64,000 nt of DNA from Lates calcarifer (taxonomy: Eukaryota; Chordata; Actinopteri; Centropomidae), in the NCBI RefSeq assembly GCF_001640805.2, contig NC_066856.1, forward strand, positions 19,044,712 through 19,108,711. The letters run 5' to 3'. The translations under genes were made by a program, and so were the position numbers. The first letter of the stretch is position 1; every line of letters begins with the position of its first letter. The notes under the pieces are model-generated. The model made no database searches, had not been told where the DNA came from, and saw only the letters and a program-made list of their open reading frames with translations. Below, piece after piece: positions 48,701 to 60,800 of this stretch.

Positions 48701-51700
48701 TGACAGTACAGGTGAAGCTGAAAATCCTCCATTTATCAGCTTGAATGCGTCTGTGTAAACGACTTCAATCTCTCTTTGGTTTCTCCTTTTAACATCACAA
48801 ATGTTGCTCTGATTTCTCCATTTTTCAGCACTGATGTTTATGTTTATGGCTTCACTTCACTTCACAGTGGAGATAAGCACCCTCATGGTTTTGATTCCTT
48901 ATTAAGGCAGCGCTGACGAGGCTGCAAACGCTCCATTTAAAACCACTGATGATGTTGATGCTTTGATTTTCTCCTTTGTTTTTAGTTGATTTAAGGCTTC
49001 ATTTTCTTCTTTTAAACAGCTTCCATGAATTAATGTTTGGCATGTTTGTCTTCTTTACCTGCCACTTTGGTGAGTAACTGTGATTCACAGGTTTTATTCT
49101 TTCTCATAAATGAGCTGCAGCTCATTTTTTTCCGTCTTCAAGTCCCTGTGGTACACAGGACAAGGATGAGACCCCTCAGCTGTTCCTGTTGGTCTCAGCA
49201 TTCCCGGAGTGAGCATGCTTTGGATTCTCTTTTCCAAAATACAAACGCTCAAACATTCCAGAGGCATGTTTCAGTGGTTCAATAAGTTAAACACAGATAC
49301 TCCCTGCTCCTCCACACATGGGTGGAAAATGATGCTGGTATATTTCTTGACTTCGGCTGACATGTTCCTCCCACTTCACCCATAACCAATCAGGTTCTTT
49401 TAAATCACCAAAACCCTGCTGCAACATGAGAAACAACAGCTCTCATCTCCAAACCACTGTCTTCCTCGTGGGGAACTCAGACTTCCTTAAATTTATCTGA
49501 CCTCACATGTTTTCACAGAAAACCGTCTGGCTCTGCCAACTTCCCCTCTGAGGCAAGAGCAGTGAACAGACATTTCCTGCACAAGTTTCAGTGTAGTTCG
49601 GTTTAACGCCTCGTGATGCAGCTTTTCAGACGCTGAGGTTTGCGTCTGATGAGTCGGCAGCAACAGTGAAAATCAGCTCAACCAGAGGCGGCGTACATAG
49701 GGAGCTGTGTGGGGTAATGATGTTGCTCACCTGCAAATCAAACGAAGATGGTTTTCCATTTTCTGTCAAAGTGGCTCCCAAAGGAGGAACGCCACATTAC
49801 CGAGTGATGACGTACTGCAGCGTGCTCCTACAACACGTGGTGTTTGGAGGGTGTGTGTTTTCACAGTGGCTTTTAGGTGAGAAAACTAGAGTAACAGGTT
49901 CAGGTCGTATGTTTACTCTTCCAGGTGTTTCTGGTTTCACAGTGACTCATCCATTTCTGCAGCGCACTCCTCTACACTCCTGAGCGAGACTTCAGTCTTA
50001 TTCCTCTAAGATCCCTGTGAGTGAAGGCTGCATCTGTCCGTCCTGGGGTGTGTACTCGCTGGCCTGTGGTTAAAATCCTGCCCATGCTATTTTCCCTTTC
50101 AGCTTCCCAACACACTTGACCAGTAAAGACGTGCAGTTGTCTCCTACCAACGATCTTTCAGGCTGTCCAGTCTTGTTCTCCATAACCGCTCCATTTGACC
50201 AGGTTCAAGAACCCAGAGCAGATGTGAACAGGTGGATTCAGTCACCTGGAGTTGCTCTGCTTTTCCTGATCCATGAGTGAATACCAGGTTCTTCCATTTC
50301 ATCAGTGCATTTTATTTCCACTTAATTCTTCCACACAAGCATCAAGTGCCAAGTGACTTCTCTCATTTCTGTAGAATCAGATGCAACTAGAGCTGATTTT
50401 TATGAAGGAACACTTTGCTTCTGAGGGAATCTTCTTTATTTGAAAAGGTGATGAAGGCTTGTTTTCCAGAAACGCTCCCAACACTCAGCTTCGGATATAT
50501 GAGCTTCTCCTGGAGTCTTCACTGTGCACTGTGTGTTTCTTTCTGGTGTTAGTCGATCCACACATTTTGACGTGTAGGCAACTTCATATTTCCTGCGAGG
50601 CATCTTGATTAGGTGAAATAAAAGCACATAGTTGGCCTTACACCCGAGGATCTCACAGTGTCTGGATCAACCAAATCCTGTTCGGTGGAAATATATTTTG
50701 TCTCCAGTGATTATCAGTCTTTCAGCAAAGTCTCCATTTTCTATTAGGTTGTTTCTTTCTTCTTCCAGCAGCAGCTCAGAAAGAGAAGTGTGAACTTTCA
50801 CCACTCACCCTTGATAATGTGATTAAAACATACTCTACCTGTTTTGGTTAACGGGTCGGCTCATGTCTACTTTGATGGTTAACGTTTCCTCCTTTGCAGC
50901 GCTCATGTTATTGCTTTTCAGATCGTTCCATCCGCGCTCCCTCGAACGTGGCATTTTAGGGTCCAAGTCGCCCCTGGGTAGGTGTCGGTCCAGACTTCTG
51001 GACCTGTCGTGTTCCCACTGTTGAAGTCTGTCCTCTCCTGCCCAGTTAGACTCCCCTTCGATGGGATCCTCATAACAATCGTCCCTGAATGGTCGGTAAC
51101 CCGGTCTTTGTTCTTCATGAGGAAGATCTTGGTATTCCTGGGAGGGCTTCTGTAAGTGTGCTGGATTCCTGGGCGGTCCGGTCCTTCCACCCTGTCCATG
51201 ATTCAACCTCCCTCTCCCAGGGCGAGGACCGCCCCTCCCCTTGTGGTTCACAGGACCATCTCGATTACCATATCTCATTGGATTTGGTCTATCGTGCGGC
51301 ATAGGGCTCCTCCTTGTTTCAAGAAAGCTGGAGTCTCTCCAGTTATCTTTAAAATGGCGTCCTCTCACGTCCTCCCGATCATCCAACCTGCTGTCTGACG
51401 TCCTGAAACGCTCCTGCGAGGAGCCCAGCGGACGGGGACTCCTCTGCCGATCAAAGTCAGGGTCAATATCTCTGTGATCGCCAAACTGTTCCCACTGTGG
51501 CAGCTCTCTGCTCTCTGCGATACCGTGATCGTGTTCAATGATGAGTGGTCTCAAGCGCCGAGCGTCTCCGTGGGGGAGGCTCCCCTGATTGTCTCCTCCG
51601 AACCCATCTCTGGGTGAGTCAACTGAGTAACGCTGTTCCTCAAAGTCCTCCTCATTCCTGTACCTGTGACAGCATAAGAGCAGGTAACATGGTTCAACAA

Positions 51701-52877
51701 CCAAACATGGAACCGTCGCATCTTCACATCTGCGTTTTACACTTACTCCTGAGATTAGCTTTGAATTTATCTCTCAGTCTAAATCATCGAGTATTTGGAT
51801 TTAAAAGTAACTATCCTGTGCCATTACAGCTGCCATTTGCATTAACAACTAGAGAACGTACAACATACGGCATGCAGAAATGTTAAAGTGCCAGAGGAGC
51901 TTGCAAGGAAAGAAAACTTTAAGCCATGCAGTGTTTGTTAGATTAGTGTTTTGTATGATGAAAATTAAGGAGTGATGACAGACAGTGAGGGATTTTGCTC
52001 TATGAAAAAAGAAAGATGAGAATCTTCTGAATTCTTCGTCTCCTTTTTCCCTGCGATAGTGCTGCAAAGCATTTTGCTTAAAATTTACCCAAGGTGATCG
52101 GTGTCATCCATTTCTCTTCTTTGCCTTTTAAAGTGGGGGTTCCTCTCTTGATCCTCCCTCCGTCTGCCTCTGTTGGGACCCTGTGCGCTCCTCCTTCCTC
52201 TTTCCCTACCTGCTCCCACTCTTTGGTCGTCTATCCTCCCACCGGGACTGACGCCTCTGAACCTCCCTCGCCCTCTGCCCTGCTCCTCTCTCCTCCAGCC
52301 CATCCCGGGCTTCTCTCTGTTGGTGGTCTGTGTGCAATCTTTCCCTCGCCAACCTCATGGGGGAGTGAGGCAACCTCCCTTTGTTTTCAAAGCTCTGGAA
52401 GTGTTCTCTAAACCCTCCTCTGCGCCTGTCTCCCTCTCCTCCTTCGTTTGGCGGTGGGGAGAGCCTCCGGTCATCATAGCCCCCCGCCTCATAATGAGGT
52501 GACGGCCTCCTGCGGTAAAACTCCTCTTCGTCTGGGTGACGCTGATGCCCAAACTGACGGTCATCTGGGAAAGGGGGGGATCTTCTCCGGCCTTCTGGGT
52601 ACACGTCTTCCCTGAAGTAGTCCCAGTGTTCTTCAGGATCCTCCCTGAGGTGGCGACTCCTGTCCGGCGGATTCCCATCCAGTTCTGCAATGACTTTATA
52701 AGGATCAAAGTCTGGTTCCTCCCATGGGAACCTCCTGAAACAGCAGATCACATCACATTACTCAAAAGGAAAAAATCAAAGTGAACGACCGCAAATCATC
52801 ATTTCTGAGTTTAAATACAAGAAATAACGGCTACGTATTTACCTGTAGCGTGGAGATCGTGACCGTGGTCTCGACAT
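45769..52877 (-). CDS. bclaf3: BCLAF1/THRAP3-family nuclear protein, best match BCLAF3
   Basis: Family members are Arg/Ser-rich nuclear proteins tied to mRNA processing and transcription. The start is MSRPRSRSPRYR (52866-52877), preceded by a likely non-coding exon near 53552. Later exons are 52734 down to about 52210 or 52089, 51663-50839, 47998-47829, 47611-47491, 47375-47303, 47214-47078, one near 47000-46894, one near 46779-46661, and a short last exon 45782-45769. Marks: RRFPWEEPDFDPYK, an RGG-like patch (GRGGPRPGRGRLNHGQGGRTG region), TLTIKVDMSRP, SSDRQLSLDLVNVGR, then GTFAQEIITLVHHVKEQYF and GVTLNERF, and DLRHDLERRRQERLEG. These fit BCLAF3 better than BCLAF1 or THRAP3, and adjacency to a MAP7-like gene supports it. 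If the last splice is not used, the stop is at 46654. Exon 2 has two competing frames (see findings). Confidence 0.75.
48003..48049. repeat. (AGG)n microsatellite forming a bclaf3-like splice acceptor
   Basis: About 15 AGG units; on the coding strand they read (CCT)n directly before GCAG, the acceptor of the exon encoding SSDRQLSLDLVNVG. Confidence 0.9.
48430..49150. repeat. Degenerate tandem repeat in a bclaf3-like intron
   Basis: Loose units of about 35-60 bases recur with a core like TTTCTCCTTTTAACAGCACTGATGTTTATG. Examples begin near 48655, 48690, 48785, 48818, 48930 and 48970. There is no coding potential in a common frame. Confidence 0.5.
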
Positions 52878-53583
52878 TTTGTCAACCTTCAAAAAGAGGA
52901 GAAGTTTTTATTAAGATTAACACAGCTGGGAAAATATACCAGGCCAGAGAGCAGACACTTATTATCAAGGAGAAACGTCCTTCTTACAGAGAATGACGAT
53001 AAAATAACAAGAGAAGTGTCACTTCTATTCACCCTAATATTTCTGTGTTATTTCTTTAAGCCTGTTTTAATTAATGTATCTAGTGTATTAGTGTATTCAT
53101 GTATCTGAACAATCAAAGCAGAATACCGTTTGTTTTTAAAGAATGACAACAAGTCTTGTTTCTGACAGGGTTTGCAAAGTTAGATTCAAGACTGTTACAG
53201 ACATTTTAACACCACATTTAATACGATTATAATATATTATATATGATTCACACACACCAGTAGTAATAATAAGGCCAAGTGCATTTCTTTTAAATTGAAA
53301 TCAGCACCGGTCCACTGTGTATAACAACACTATCATTAATTAATCATTAAACATGACCTGGATGGGCAGCAGCAAATGGGTTTATGAATGGATGTGTCAG
53401 TTTATAAAAAGATAATAAATTGAGACATTAATTATAAATACAAGGAAAAAGACAGTTCCAGACACTTTTTGCTTAAAGCAAAAACAACAACACTTCACTG
53501 GTAATCTCCTGTTTGCTATTAAAGCTAAGCTAACGTTACGCAGTTGACTCACCCTCGTCCACAACACACGCCGGGCTACCGCG

Positions 53584-53605
53584 GCTAACGTTAGCTAACG
53601 TTAGC
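53584..53605. repeat. Palindromic GCTAACGTTAGC repeats at the bclaf3-like 5' end
   Basis: GCTAACGTTAGCTAACGTTAGC is two overlapping copies of a perfect 12-base palindrome. It lies about 35 bases upstream, on the minus strand, of a donor site (GGGTGAGTC, 53545-53552) that fits a non-coding first exon. It is therefore in the 5' UTR or core promoter. Confidence 0.6.
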
Positions 53606-55486
53606 TAAAGCGAGCACAAACACACAAAAACACCTAAATATAACGGTTCGTAATGATAGAATATAACGCCATGTATTAACAAATATAACCTAACCCTAGC
53701 TAAACGCGTCGTATTTCCCACTGAAGTCAGAAAATGGCTGTGTGGACATTAACTTCGCTGCGTTGCACAAACCGCCAAACACAGCGAGAGAAGCGCTTCC
53801 GCCACGGTCTTTTCACAATAAAAGCACCGCGTGTCTAAATCCACAACAAATCAAACAGACTGTTTATACAAATATTTATGTACAGACTGTGCTCTCTTAC
53901 AACAAATGAAAAGTATTAATAGCATAAAATAAGAATGCGCAAGTATAATCAGCAACATGCTTGAATTACTAAAGTAAAAGTGCTCATTATTATAAGAATA
54001 TGAAAAATTCTACCATAATATTTTAATTTAATTTAGAGCATCTGTACAGTTTTTGTGTTGTAACTTTTCATCATCAACAATAGTACTCAACTAATGTGAA
54101 GTCTGACATAGTCTCAAGTACTCATTCTGCAGCTCTGTGAACAATGATGTGACATGAAGCATTAATTAGTTTTCTTATGTTGAGCTTATAGGCCTTGAAA
54201 ATTTTGAGTGTTTAGTAAGTTAAAATTATGATGCAACTCAATTTTTTTTTTAACTTACTATTCGTGTTTTTATTGTCATTCGTTTTCTTTTTGTTTTCCT
54301 AGTAGAAAAGGGAATGTGTATTATTTCTAGTGTTGAATTTTATAAAAAATATTAATTCTAAAGCTCAAGAAGGAGTCTAAATTGTAGATGGTGTACTTTT
54401 CTTTTTTCTTCTGTTTTATTTTTTTGATGATAATATCTTGCTTTTACCATCCAGGTGTTGGCTCGTCGAATGTTTTATTTTGAAGGTTGGAGGGCTAAAC
54501 AGGAAGTTGTGTTCTGGTCTTAATAGCACATTTTATTATCTCCAGGATCAGACAGGTAAAAACTCACTCCAGTTTTTGCAGATCAGTTTTAATTTCAGTG
54601 CAGCATAAAGTCAATACACAGTGAGATATAATGAGAAATAAAAGTGGCTGCATTAAGCCCTACACTAGATTTGTCATTTCATACATCACTTGTTATGAAT
54701 GTCAAAGACTAAACATCTCATACAGACTCTGAATCTTTCATCTCACTTCAGTTTGTCACCAGAGGTGTCTGTTTCTCATTATTATACATTTGTTTATTTA
54801 TCCAGCTCACTGACACAAATGGCTTGATGAAGTTTATTGTTCTTTTTCAGCAGTTTTCCATGCACCACATCTACAATGATATATTCCACCAAGCTGCAGT
54901 GTCACAGAGTTTAAGTAATATTAGGATAAACATTATGTCCTTTATTTTTACGTCATATACAGGGGGACCCAGGAGACCCTCTTCTAATGAGTTTCAGCAG
55001 AATCTGGAAGCCGACAGGAGCGTGAAAACGTTAAAAAAAAAAAAAACAAACAAAGCGCTGAGGGTTGCAGCAGTGACGGGGAAAACCCCTTTTCCACAAC
55101 AGGAAACTCTATTTGCACCTGGACCCAATGTTGATTCCTCGCTCCTCTAAAAACATCCCAGTGACAAAGATCACACTCTCACCACCACCACCATCTTTCT
55201 TTGGAGTAAAAATTAAAACTAATGTTATCGTTGAGTCCTCAGTATTATTTCTGGAAAATGTGAAGGTTTATAATGGAATAAAGAAGGTTTACATTCAACA
55301 ATTACACACATACTGCACATGTTGTATTTTTAAGGCTGATTCTTAAATTATTTGACTGTTTTTGGCCAAAAAGCTCAGTAAATGAATTTTAAAAACGGAA
55401 GGATTTTAGTATTTTGCACCACACTGACAAACCAGGGGCAAGACTAATGTGGGGAAATCAAATACACAATAATATAAATGAAAAGC

Positions 55487-55840
55487 TGAATAAGTAGAAT
55501 GTGTTTTTTCCTTAAATACTCAAACAATTGCACACAGTTTGGTTGGTGGCTCACTGAGAATTCTTCACCAGAATAATATAGCTGGCACCAGACTGTGCTG
55601 TAGGGAAAGCAAAAGTACAGCCGAATAAATAAAAGCCAATTTTTCTTAAATACTCAGAAATATGAAGGGAGTTTGGTTAGTGACTCGTCAAGTATTCTCC
55701 ACCAGAATAACATACCCAGCACTGAATTGTAATGGAGGCAGAAAAAAATCTGCAAACATCTTTAACTGGATGAATAAAAGGTGATTTTTCTTAAATACTC
55801 AAAAAAATGCTCAGAGTTTGGTTGGTGGTTGCACTAAGGT
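55487..55840. repeat. Tandem repeat with period about 134-145 bases, 2.5 copies
   Basis: Three copies of a unit share TTTTTC(C)TTAAATACTCA (at 55511, 55645 and 55790), followed by AGTTTGGTTGGTGGCTCACT-like and TTCTTCACCAGAATAATATA-like blocks, and preceded by a GAATAA-rich leader. Confidence 0.75.
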
Positions 55841-57323
55841 GGATGTGGTTCTGCTGGGGGAATGTAGACTTTTTACGTCAGTGTTTCTAAAATCCTGGCT
55901 ATGGCCCTGATCACCCAGGGATCAGTTCTGGGGCCCCTGAGGTGTCTGTGGCCCCAGGACTGTAATCCAACCTTGCTTTCACGTAACTGCTTCCCGGGTA
56001 TTTTAGTGGAAAAGGGCCTTTAAATGGCAAAAAGTGCACATGCTGGATGGGTGAAGCACAGAGGACGGGACGCTGACTGCACAGAGGTTTAAGGCCTCAG
56101 AGGTGATGAGCTGCGAGGTGGTGACGCTGTTTAACACCAGAGTCTGTTCTGAATCGGTGAGGTATATTTTAGTCGGGGGAGAATGAGCTGAGGTGGAGAT
56201 GTAAGCGTCTTCAGAGCAGTGAAACACACAACTACTGTTAAGTGCACACTATAAACTGCAGCTTGCGTGGTTACAGTCAGTGCCAGACAAACACACAACA
56301 CACTGTGTCAATATTTTCCTGACCTGCAGATAAAAATACAGGACATTTTGTATTTTTTTTGTACCCTTTACCCCCCTATGTTTGCGTCAAATCCTTGCTG
56401 TGGATTGTTGCTGGTCCACAAAACGTCCATCAATTAAGTGACGAGCAGCAGAGAAACCAAAGCTATAGGCTCTACGTGTTTAACGGGGCGACAGCAGGGG
56501 GTTATAATATCAGTCGGTGGTTTTCTCCAGCATCAGGATGACAGGAAATCTACAGCAGACTGGGTTTTACAGAAGTGGGAGTCGCTGTCGGCAGAAGAGC
56601 AGGTCAGCGGTGAGATAAACACACAGTAACCATCAGAAACACTGACGAGAAAGAGAGAAACTCCCACACACTGTTGGAGTACAAAGCTACGACCACGGCC
56701 ATAAAACAGCTCGACTAGCTAGTCCTCACTGAAGATGCTACACAGGATTCACACGACAGCGTCCGTTTTACAGCCTCCCTCCAGATAAACTGCTACAGAG
56801 CCGCTCCCTGTCCCTACGACGACGGACTCCACCGCCCAGTCACACCTATTTACAGAGTTTTACAAAAGCAGGGGTGAGAGATTAAAGCGGATGATGCTCG
56901 AGTGATATTTGGTGGCAGTGCAGCTGAGCAATATTGGCTTCAACAGACGTCTTAAATGAATTCACGTGTGTAATCTGTAAATGAATCGATGGATGAATGA
57001 GAGTGGATTAAACTGCAGATTTTAGCTGCGTCAATCCTCAAAGTTTTAGATAAATAAACCTGACTATGAACTTACATTTACAGTCATTTCACCTCCCTAA
57101 ACTTCACCCCTTCATATGACAAATGACTGATTTTACTATCATAAATATGCTTCACATTATTTGCATGATTTTGCCAAACTCTGTTGTGTTTCTACGAGTC
57201 AAAATTGCCCATTTGCGCTGCCTGAAAATGTGGCCAGAAGCGTAACAGTAATGCGTGTGTGTGGTTTGGTAATACAGGTGAGAAATCAGGTGTTCAGCTG
57301 TTGTTCCTTGTGGAAATGATGAT

Positions 57324-57352
57324 TGTTGTAGTTGTAGTTGTAGTTGTAGTTG
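57324..57352. repeat. (GTTGTA)n microsatellite
   Basis: Five near-perfect GTTGTA units lie just 3' of the map7d2-like stop codon, on its non-coding side. Confidence 0.85.
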
Positions 57353-57879
57353 CAGACGGAGGTGATGGTCTCTTGGTCTGTTTCTCCTGGTTCCTGTTTC
57401 TACTGAACCTGCCAGCTCCTGGAAAAGGTCCTGGAAGAGACAAAGAAAACAAAGCACTTTTATTTATTTTAAGATTAATATAAATAATAATAAATAACTT
57501 CAGTTTTGATATTTCAGTTTTTTCCAGGTGTTATATTTTGTCTGTTTTAGTGCTGTTGTGGTTTTACAGGAGGTTATATGTTGTTAAATTCTATTCTGAT
57601 TGAAACTATCTGAATATTTGTTCGTACATTTTCTGTTAAGGCAGCAGAAAACTGCACCTTGCAACCTTGAACCTTTTCAAAATGGCAGCTTCAAATGAAG
57701 GGGAACTCCATCTATTTAGTATTGTACTTTCATAAAATTGTGGGTCAAAACAAAGAAAGAAATGTAAAAACTGAAGCAGCAGAAGTTGAGATAACTTCCA
57801 TATGGGTCACGCTTGGAAAATACTGCATCCTACAATTCCCACAATGCAACTGCTCTGATGGGTACTGTTCTCTACCTGG

Positions 57880-60800
57880 CTACTGGACGTCCAGTTTGCT
57901 CGGCCCGACGCTGTGGATGAGCTGGGTGGACTCAGAGGCGGCGCTGTACGCTTGGATCAGCAGGTTCTTGTTGAGGTCTCCGACCCCGCTGCCGGCCTGC
58001 AGCTTCGGGTAGGGGGGCGTCTCCGCGCCCTGTCTCTGCTGTCCTGGGCCCGGGGCGTCCAGGTCCATCAGGTGCTCCAGAGGGCAGCCGTCCGTTCCCT
58101 CGGTGACGGGCGAAAACTCCTGAGCGCTCGCCTGCTCCTCCCTGGACACTGGACTGATGGAGACAGATGGAGAACTTAAAGAACAACGATGACAGAGACA
58201 CAATATTTATATTGATTAGCACTTTTCAAAACACAGCTGCAGTGTTAAATCAGAACTTGTAGAGTCAGATCTGGAAGAAAGCAGCCTCTGTACTTGACCC
58301 AGGGCTGGAATAATAAGTAATCGATTACTTTAATAATCAGCTAAACCAGTGAATTTAGGGGTTTTGGACCACTGATCAGATAAAAAACTATTTGAAAGCA
58401 TCAGTTTTGGTGTTAGGAAACTATAAGGAGCATTTTTAGCTTCTGTTAGACCAAACAAATGATCAATAAATCAAGAAAATGATCAGAAAATGAATCAAAA
58501 TGATCATTAGTTGCAGCAATAAGTCTTTCTTCCTTCATTTGAGGCACTTTATATAAAATAGTGGCTGTTTGGATGAGCAGAGTTAACACGGGATGACAAT
58601 GAGATGTAAAAACTGGAAAGAAGAAGCCAGAAAGGCTGATTGGTATGTGGAGAGTCACCTCAGTGCAGACAAAACTTGGCACAGAAACTAAAACCAAAGA
58701 GAACCGACACACAAGCAGTATGAAAAAGAACCTGTCAATGTTATATTTTAAAAAAATCAATCTGAAACTGAGCGTGAAGTTCTGCAGCGTTACCAGAGTC
58801 ATGGACGGATGAGGACTTCTGAGAGTCATGTGGACAGTTAACAGAGTCTGAGAGAGACAAACAAAGACGTCTCACCTGACGTCCATGGACTGGACTCCGT
58901 CAGACAGCTCGTCCACGCAGCTCTTATTCTCCAGGGGTCCCAGCATGATGATGGGGGCTTCAGCAGGGAGTCGGGATGTCTTCCTCCAAAGTGACTGGAG
59001 CCTCAGGCTCTCGTGTCAGACGCTGCAAAAACACAGACATGAAACACAACTTTCTGCTTTAATGTTCCAGTTAATGGAAATATGAAGCTCGTGGGAGCTC
59101 ACTGTTCTGTTGAGACGTTTCTTTCTAGATAATATGTTGGACAGATTTTCTGATGTGCAGGGATTAGACGGCCTGTGCTGATGAAACAGTAAGGTACAAT
59201 AAGCCACTTCAGGTCAGAGAGTTCAGCAAAACGCTGCAGTGTTCTCAGGGTTGGTGTTACTGCCAATAACCATCAGGAGGCACTGTCCCGCTGCCTGTCT
59301 AACACTGCTGAGTCACACTGCAGCTGAGACCGAATCTCATTCAATTTCTTTAAAAACTGATTGTGCTGGAGAAACTAAAAAAACAACAGGGGCTGTAAAA
59401 AACTATATTTTGCACCCACATAAAAAAGTGAAACTAAAGAGGAGACACGGTGAAGAGCAAGTCATGAAAGGAGTCAAAGAAGAACAGAAGTAAAAGACTA
59501 AATTTAAATTGTGCTGGTGCAGATAATGAAGCCATGAGGGAGATGAGGGCATGAGTGTGGAAGTGTGTGGGAGTTGTATTAAAGGATGTATTTAACATTC
59601 ACCTGAGGCGACAGATGGAGGCTCCACCTCACTCTTCCTTGTTCTTTTCATAATCTCCTCAATTCTCTGTTAAAACACATGAAACACAAATCGAAAACAA
59701 CTTCCATTTAGTGCCTTCTCTGGAGCTTTGGTCAGGTTATGATCTTCACCTGCAGTCGTCATAAAACTGGAGATTGGAAAGTTTCTTTTCAAGACAACAA
59801 GGCAAAAATCAATCTGCTGATGAAGATCATGATGTGAGGAAAGCTCCAGAACATCTGCCGACTGCGGTTAGTGAGATTTATTAGAAGTAGCTGTGTTATT
59901 ACTTTATGTCAGACACTTAGAGACAGCCACTGATTCATTTAGAAGTGGTCTGTAATTTATAAATCAGATCTCTGTGGCACCTTCTTCCTCTGCAGTCGCT
60001 CCTGCTCCTCCTGGATGTGCAGCAGCTCTCTCTCCTGCCTCTTCCTCTCAGCTTCTTTCTGGGCTCGCAGGAAGGCCTCCTCCCTCTGAAAAACATCCAC
60101 AATCATTCACTTTTTCCCTCCATAACCACACTCAGGGTTTCTGCAGGCGTCACAGAGTTATTAAAAATCAGTTATTCGCTGTTTAATTCAAGTAACATGC
60201 CAAACATTTTGTGGCTCCAGCTCCTCAAATGTGAGTTTGTTGCTTTTTATTAAAAATATTTAAGAGCTGAGTTTTGTTGTTGCAAAAGTGAAAAATGAAA
60301 TTAAAGCTCATGAGGAATGATTTAGAATTTTGTATCACCTCTCTGTCCAGCTGATCCTGCATGTCCTTCCATCTCTGCTCCTTCTGTCGTCTCTCCTCCT
60401 CCTCCCTGTTCCTCCTCTCCTCCTCCCTCCTCACCCTCTCCTCCTCGGCCTGCCGTGCGGCTCTCTCCTGCCGCTCTCTCGCCTCCTGCTGCCTCCTCTG
60501 CTCCTCCTCAGCCCTCAGCCTGAGGGAACACACGATGGTTTGAACCAGGAAATAGTCATCTCTGACATTTTCCAGCAGTTCCAGTGAACACACACACACC
60601 TCTCCTCCTCCTGCCGTTGTCTCTCCTCCTGCTCCTTCTGTATTCGGGCCAGACGTCGTCTCTCTGCCAGCAGCCTGGACGCCTCCTCAGCATCCGTCGT
60701 CCCACCAACACTCCTGCCTGTGGGTGTTCCTGGAGACTCTGTGTGAGGAGAGGGAGGAGGCGTTGCAGTACGAGCGATCAGATAAACGTTGTGTTCATGT

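Larger units (their letters stand above)
53620..57879. other. Intergenic region between bclaf3-like and map7d2-like genes
   Basis: About 4.2 kb. It should contain the bclaf3-like promoter at the left end. It holds a tandem repeat at 55487-55840 and a (GTTGTA)n run at 57324-57352. A minus-strand acceptor-like TTCCAG precedes an open stretch at about 57300-57430 that could be an alternative last exon of the map7d2-like gene, but support is weak. No other exon is seen. Confidence 0.45.

Noticed and set aside
57932..58222. A minus-strand Arg/Gly-rich frame
   Set aside because: It is out of phase with the map7d2-like exon that continues from MDV and ends in SKLDVQ.
60330..60587. Leucine-rich plus-strand frames
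   Set aside because: They are the complement of the Arg/Glu coiled coil of the map7d2-like gene.
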